Positions 58,426-64,000 of a stretch of DNA of 64,000 nt are shown piece after piece; position 1 is the stretch's first letter, and every line of letters starts with the position of its first letter. The position numbers were made by a program, and so were the translations under genes. Source of the stretch: Paramecium octaurelia. Its lineage: Eukaryota > Ciliophora > Oligohymenophorea > Peniculida > Parameciidae. Under the pieces are notes generated by a model. The model was not told the DNA's origin and searched no databases. It saw nothing but the letters and a program-made list of their open reading frames with translations. The stretch covers positions 694,432-758,431 of the forward strand of contig CAJJDP010000011.1 of NCBI GenBank assembly GCA_905182995.1. Reading direction: 5' to 3'.

Positions 58426-61085
58426 TCATTTGCAGTTGATTAAATCGAAAATCTTGTAATTATTAATAACTTATTACTTATGACTAGTAAGCATGGTTAC
58501 TTAAGATTTTCTACTTTGCAAGATATTTTTATTTGGAATTACGATTGTTTTCTTTTTAATTATTTATCTTGGAGTTCTTCCATCGTTTTCCAAGATTATC
58601 AAATCGATCTATTAAACATATTGAGAATTGTTATCAATTTTGATATCTTATAAAGATTTCCAAGAATTCAAAGGTTCTAAATTACTTAAAATTGACGATA
58701 TTTTTCTTATGTTTAATGATTTCTATATTGCATAGATCAGAACGCTGACGTAGTAAAACAAGCTATCAACTCCATTTGTAAACTTAATGCTATTTACAAA
58801 GAAGTTGAAATAGGCATTTTTTAATGAACTAATTAATCCAAGTTTGAATAGTATATTACCAAGCAAATACGAAGGACCTCTCGAAAAGATTACCGAAAAT
58901 AATCTAAAATAGCATCTTAAATTAATACTTTACAAATGCCTACTGGTACAAATTGGATTAATCACTATCAAAAAACCAAACTATAAGTAAATGCAACATC
59001 GTTTCATTCATTAAACTAAACACATTTTTAGGAGTGTCTTATTACTCACCAAATAACATTAAACCTTCTTATAGAGTAGTAATTAATAATTATCTCTTAA
59101 ATTTCGAGGATGAGTCATCATGTAATTTAACAATCACTTTACAAATATAATCTCCAATTTCATAAAAAGAGTCTTTCAGAATTCTTTTAAAAGAGTGAAG
59201 TTCAGAATGTTAGATACAATTTAAATAGATTTCATTTATTAATAATCCACATTCACATGAAATATCTGCAATAGACTTATCAATATTGTTAATGTCATAT
59301 AAATAGACTCTAAATATTTAAGTCAAGATTTCCTTATTGAAAAATTATGGTAAAATATAATCCTACTCTATTTTTATTCGCTATTGTTACTTTTTATCCG
59401 TTTGAGTTAGATTAGTCATATTTTGAAATACACTTTGAATCAGTAATTTCAAGATGGAAATGCAGGATGGCAACAACGAGATATCAGATGCATATTTAAT
59501 TGCTTTTCTTTCGAAACTGCTAGATTATATAGATATTTTCGGACTTGGATACAGTCCTTTCAATCTTCCACTCGAAAAGCCTTCATAAAATGAGGAGACA
59601 TCAACACTTTATTCAGTTCTAACAGGACAGAGTCTTGGACTTTTTCTTGAATTTTAATTGATGCAAATAATACTAGTAGCCTTTTGAGGTTGAATCCATT
59701 TTGAAAGTTCTTGATTTCCAACTGTTAATCTTGGTAGTTGATTAATTGTTTATGCAATTTAAAGGTTTGTTAAATTCTTTTATTGCAAAGTTTACTTGAT
59801 GTTTCTTCTACTATTGGGTCTAATGAGCAATGTGTCATGTTTAATTATCTATTTAATAAAATGTTTATCTTTGGCTGAAATTTAAACAGTAGATTGATAT
59901 TTTTATCTTTCACTTGTAAACAATCGCAGATTATCAATATCCTTCCCCTCAATTTCACTGGCAAATAAATATTCACGTATGTTTTGATTTAATTGCCAAT
60001 TTAATTAGTTCATCCCATATTACTATATGTAGTTCTTACCTGGTTACATTTACCCTAAGAAATCGGTAAGCATCTTCTTTTCGCTTAGGTCTATTTCAGT
60101 ATTGTTGCTAAAACGATCAAAGTTTATTTATGATTTTAATAGACCTGTAATATTAACTGTCTTATCATTTTAATTGTTTTTATTGGCTTTGAAAGTATCG
60201 ACCTTCATTTTCAGAGACAAAGATAGGAAATATTGTATCCAATTAGTGCATTCCAAATATTACCAAAATTATTCAAAGACATAATTTCCCATTTCATATT
60301 CATCCATAATTATTTCTAAGCAATATGGTTTTATTTATACTCTGCACAATAGTCTCAATATTTTCATTATACATTAAGGATACGAATTAGAACATAAGAT
60401 TTAATTCAATAATCAAGAGTATGGATTACCTGCGATTAGCCTACAATAGAAAATCCAATAGCAGAGAAATTTAGTTAAGATCTACATTCTTATCCTTATC
60501 ATTCAGAGCATCATAAATGCCATGAACTAAATTTAGATCAGAAATGATACATAATTTAATAATGAATTAGGGCACTATTTTACTAATAACAGTATAGTTA
60601 TTCTCGTACATCAGTAATTTTAGAGTTTTAAGAGAGCGAATAAGACACAATTAATCTATATCTTAAGTTTGATCAGGCTTTCTGGATTTAAAATTATGCT
60701 TAACTTTGACATCGCTGTAGTGATGTGACTATGATTATAGGAGTACAATTACCCATTCATGTATAGTGGATAGATGACTAGGATCGAAAATATATTGGAA
60801 GATTAGTTCTAAACATTCAGGACTTCTAAAGTAGTCCAATTATTCATTGGCAAGAGGAATGCCATCCCGACAAATCCACTTTTGTATTTCTTCATTTGGA
60901 TCAATTTCTATAGAAGATTCTGAAGCCTCGCTGTTATCAAGAAGTTTATCAAGGTCGACTTGAATTGAACTCGAAGATTTCAGTATTTAATTTTAATAGA
61001 AATCTTTTTTGTTATTAAGATACTGTACATTGTTCAAATTGATCTTCAATCCTATTGACCCAAGTACAAGCACCAAATATTTCAT
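58426..61085 (-). CDS. SAPS-like protein (PP6 regulatory subunit family), copy 1
   Basis: About 869 aa; introns at 60316-60340 and 58904-58928. It is an all-helical protein. The N-terminal part (VDLDKLLDNSEASE...IQKWICRDGIPLANEQLDYF) resembles the opening of SAPS domains. Later blocks (LIVWFFDSDQSNLYQQAFVK, LLGNILFKLGLISSLKNAYF, NGVDSLFYYVSVLIYAIQKS) fit the SAPS core, which binds the phosphatase PP6/Sit4. A Ser-rich block FYEGFSSGRLKGLYPSPK is shared with the next copy. The ATG at 61085 gives a hydrophobic start; an upstream frame can be spliced onto residue ~30, so the true start is uncertain. Family call is by pattern, not proven. Confidence 0.6.
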
Positions 61086-61105
61086 TTTTACAATCTTGAA
61101 AGATG

Positions 61106-61567
61106 TCAACCAACAATTTTATGACTTATTGATCTCTAGTGTTAAAGAGGAAAGAGGTAAAAATAGCACATCTACTTTCTAAGGATTACTTTAATTTTGA
61201 CACTAAATGAAACATTGGTTTTAAATAGGTCACTCCGAATTGCTTTGAAATTACCAAACTTTCAATTACATTTTTAGCGTATGCCTATCCCGCTTATAAT
61301 CCTAATATTATATTTCAGTACTTTTATTGACTCTTTCTTCTCCTCCCGGCTGATCTACAACTTAACATAGTCTTTTATTCTTGCAATAGGGAAAGTTCGC
61401 TCAGACCTTTGTGTAAACAATTCAAGAACTCTAGATTTTAAAATCTCTCCATCATAATGTTGAGCAAAAGTCTTATAGGTTCTTCCTAAAAGGGGTAACA
61501 ACAGAACACTCAATAGTAATATTAATAGTACATTATCTTATTAAATTGGAGTTGGTGAAAGTTTCAT
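61106..61567 (-). CDS. Doubtful gene between the two SAPS-like copies
   Basis: An ATG at 61567 opens a convincing stretch: a hydrophobic segment (VLLILLLSVLLLPLLG), then RVLELFTQRSERTFPIARIK and VKLQISREEKKESIK. After that two solutions compete. Two short introns lead to a TGA at 61106 (139 aa). A longer, 37-nt intron leads into another frame (ESLVISKQFGVTYLKPMFHL, FQDCKNEIFGACTWVNRIED) that can be spliced into the following SAPS-like gene. I cannot decide whether this is a separate small gene or the 5' part of that gene. Confidence 0.35.
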
Positions 61568-61720
61568 AAAATGGCAGTTGTTGTGCTAATTATTGACATC
61601 CTCGAGTGATATTGGTCATTCTTTTGTATTCGTCTTCTTCTTTTAGCTAAGGATTAAATCAGAATATATTACGGCATATTCAAGTATCATATAAATTAAT
61701 ATATAAATATATATAATAAA

Positions 61721-64000
61721 TCATTTGGCCTTTACTTAATGATCCTTTTTTTGTTGTTCAACCTTCTCCTTAACACAATTCAGAAACTTCTGTCCTTTCT
61801 TCTTATCAGTAAGATTGGTAGGCACATTTAATCTAGATTATATATTTTATTGAATTCATACTTCTATTTAATCTGCTCCAGAATCATTTTCTATGGAATC
61901 ATCATCGATTCTCCATCCATAGATTTCATACTATGAAATTAGTTGACTGCCACTCTTGTGGGAATAAATATAGAAGAACACTTCATTCTCGAATTCAAAA
62001 TTAACACTGCTTTGCTATTGGGATTGGGAAGTATTTGTAGTAATGACTGCCATGACTACAACTAATTCAAACTTACTTAAACAACTGACAGATTTCTGTT
62101 GCTTATTGATTCATTGATTATATGAATAATGAATGTTAAATGTAAGTAAAATGATTCTACACCTGACGTGCATATCATGCCATTCTTACTATATTTCGAA
62201 TAGAAATTATAAAGGGAAGTGATGAATCCCAACTTAAACATTAGATGCATAATTATATGTTAAGGAGCCCTTGTCATTATGAGGATGAATAAATTGATAA
62301 ATTGATCCTATTGGATATTCAATTGGATGTAATCGAAATACCAAATGACCAAGATATGCAATACAGTCTCATTCAAATACAGGTAAGGATTCTTCTATTA
62401 AACTTAGGATTTGTTCTACTCAAACATTTGCAATCCATATAGTATTGTATCAGTAATGATAAATTATTTGAAATTTAATTACTAATGACCCATCTTATGT
62501 TATTATTTATTTAGTTTTACAATAGTCTTACATAAGAAATCAATAACATTTGTAAAGCAAGTCTTTAAGCTCTCCACAATCAGATTCGATTATTTTAGTC
62601 TAGGATAGTTGGAATATATCTCATTGATAATCATCCCACATTCATCTGCACTAGATAGTAGTCCATCATTTGGGCTATGTAACGACGATAAATAAATTTG
62701 AAATAATCTTTCCAAAGAATTTTTTGTGATGATCGAACAAAACAACAAGTCTGTATTTAATTTATATATTTGTTTGCACAATCCTAAGGTATTAATCTTT
62801 CTCCAACAATAGTGGAATGCCGTTTGAATCAATCCTTTGATTAACTAAGCACAAGAAGAGGCAGTCGATTCATTTTTATGTATTTATTGCAAATCCTTCT
62901 CAAATTTGGTCTCTTGTTACATTTTATAACTAGGATAAATAGTCTTCAGACGACTACTTGAGAAACCATCATTAGAGCTGAAATCAGACTTATCAGATCC
63001 AAAAGTTCTTAACCGTATTGAGGTGTTCATAAGCAATTATTGCTTCTGTTAAGTTCCCTGTCTGAGATAAGTTTTTTATTAATTAACATTTACCCATTTG
63101 TTCTGCTTCGATGCTGAATTCAATCGAGGCAAAGCTTTACTATTTTTATTGAGCGTAGATTTGACTTCAAATTTATCTATATCTACAGCACTTAACTTCT
63201 AACCACACAAGCCCTTATTTTGCGGACTTACAGAGTTGTGTTAAGTTAAAACTATTGTTCTTTGCCTTTTGAATTTAGAATCATCAAAGTTGTGTTGAAA
63301 TTTAGAATGATTTTAATTTCTTTATTTAACAAATTCATTCAAATTATCTAAATCCTTGAACTTAAATTCCTGACTTGATATATATTCTTGAATATCGTCA
63401 TACAAATGCCAATTATTCTTAGTCATTCCATAAAAGTCATTTGGAGTCTTACCTGGAGTAATTTAACCCAATAGTTCAGTTAAGTATTTCTTCTCACTTA
63501 AGTTTGAATCTTACATTATGGGTAACTTATCAAAGTTAGTCTAAGCCTTCAATAGGGGAATTACATGATACTAAATTAAACTAGTGGATTACCGCTTATT
63601 CAGATTTATAAGATCTCTCCTATTTAGATTTATCTACTGGCTAGTTAGTCATTATGAGTGTTAGATAATCAAAAAATTAGGAGGATTGAATGTATAACCA
63701 AAAGTACTCTTAGACATGCATTCCTAACTAATATTCATCATCAATCAAATTCATCATCTCTAGAAAATAAGGAAGGAGTACTTTCACAAATATTCAAGAA
63801 GAAAGGATTATAAAGGTACTGAGAGAAAGCGAACAGCAGGTTCAAATCCACAACATAATAGAGACAAGATTTAGGGCTTTGCAAGAACAGGTAATCAATC
63901 AAATAAGCTATATGTTGCAGATTGACTGGTTTCTCATTGTCCCCTAGAGCTTCATATATCAGGTAAACTAATTAGATTGCAGATTTACATATTTTCATCA
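61721..64000 (-). CDS. SAPS-like protein, copy 2 (5' end beyond window)
   Basis: The minus-strand frame enters at the window edge and runs to a TGA at 61721; the N-terminus is missing. Helical blocks align with copy 1: LVYLIYEALGDNEKPVNLQH, IDDEYQLGMHVQEYFW, LSEKKYLTELLGQITPGK, SSNDGFSSSRLKTIYPSYK, ADECGMIINEIYSNYPR, LHILVIWYFDYIQLN, HLMFKLGFITSLYNFYSK and ALNSWKSL-like LQSWQSLLQIL. The C-terminus is a Lys/Gln-rich helix (KKGQKFLNCVKEKVEQQKKD). At least three introns are needed (near 63760, 63550 and 61835). A tandem paralog of 58426-61085; predicted PP6-type phosphatase regulatory subunit. Confidence 0.6.

Noticed and set aside
58391-59109. Plus-strand spliced frame of about 200 aa (LLKIDDIFLMFNDFYIAQIR...)
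   Set aside because: The minus strand here carries the C-terminal core of the SAPS-like gene, which aligns with the tandem copy at 61721-64000; the plus frame is its shadow.

Overview
The window looks like a macronuclear scaffold of a ciliate of the genus Paramecium. Evidence seen in the sequence: it is very AT-rich; real genes read through TAA and TAG as glutamine and stop only at TGA; almost every gene is cut by tiny GT(A)...AG introns of 19-35 nt; intergenic distances are short; and there are typical Paramecium products (a trichocyst matrix protein, a giant cysteine-periodic surface antigen, alveolin-like and ciliary proteins). A tRNA-Gln with anticodon CUA, able to read UAG, lies at 36289-36360. 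I built the gene models by hand with TGA as the only stop. For most models I checked that the length minus introns is divisible by three, and I say where this fails.

Layout. 0.3-6.3 kb: casein-kinase-1-like kinase, alveolin-like protein, MTG1-type GTPase, B-box/Kelch protein and a dual-specificity phosphatase. 6.5-9.0 kb: two identical copies of the ribosomal protein L7 gene on either side of a 202-base assembly gap, each with a remnant of one upstream gene. 9.9-14.3 kb: penicillin-amidase-family hydrolase, HscB/Jac1 co-chaperone and an unknown gene. 14.9-21.9 kb: acidic Gln-rich protein, EF-hand protein, multi-pass membrane protein, 2-oxoglutarate dehydrogenase E1 and tRNA-Ser(AGA). 21.9-25.4 kb: a gene-poor AT-rich stretch. 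25.4-30.2 kb: ribosomal S20 and two tandem PH-plus-pseudokinase genes. 30.5-36.4 kb: surface antigen, the ciliary protein CFAP91 and tRNA-Gln(CUA). 37-42 kb: unknown protein, trichocyst matrix protein and a small unknown gene. 41.3-44.4 kb: two more PH-plus-kinase genes in tandem. 44.6-53 kb: PX protein, a damaged membrane-protein paralog, ALDH7A1 (antiquitin), ribosomal L17 and phosphatidylinositol 4-kinase. 53-57.8 kb: three tandem membrane-anchored RING-H2 proteins. 58.4-64 kb: two tandem SAPS-like (PP6 regulatory subunit) genes, the second running off the window.

Common themes. Core housekeeping genes (ribosome, TCA cycle, Fe-S, aldehyde detoxification, phosphoinositide signalling) are mixed with ciliate cell-surface, cortex and cilium genes. 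Local tandem duplication is the main structural feature: L7 x2, PH-kinase 2+2, RING-H2 x3, SAPS-like x2. I found no bacterial-style operons, CRISPR arrays or transposable elements.
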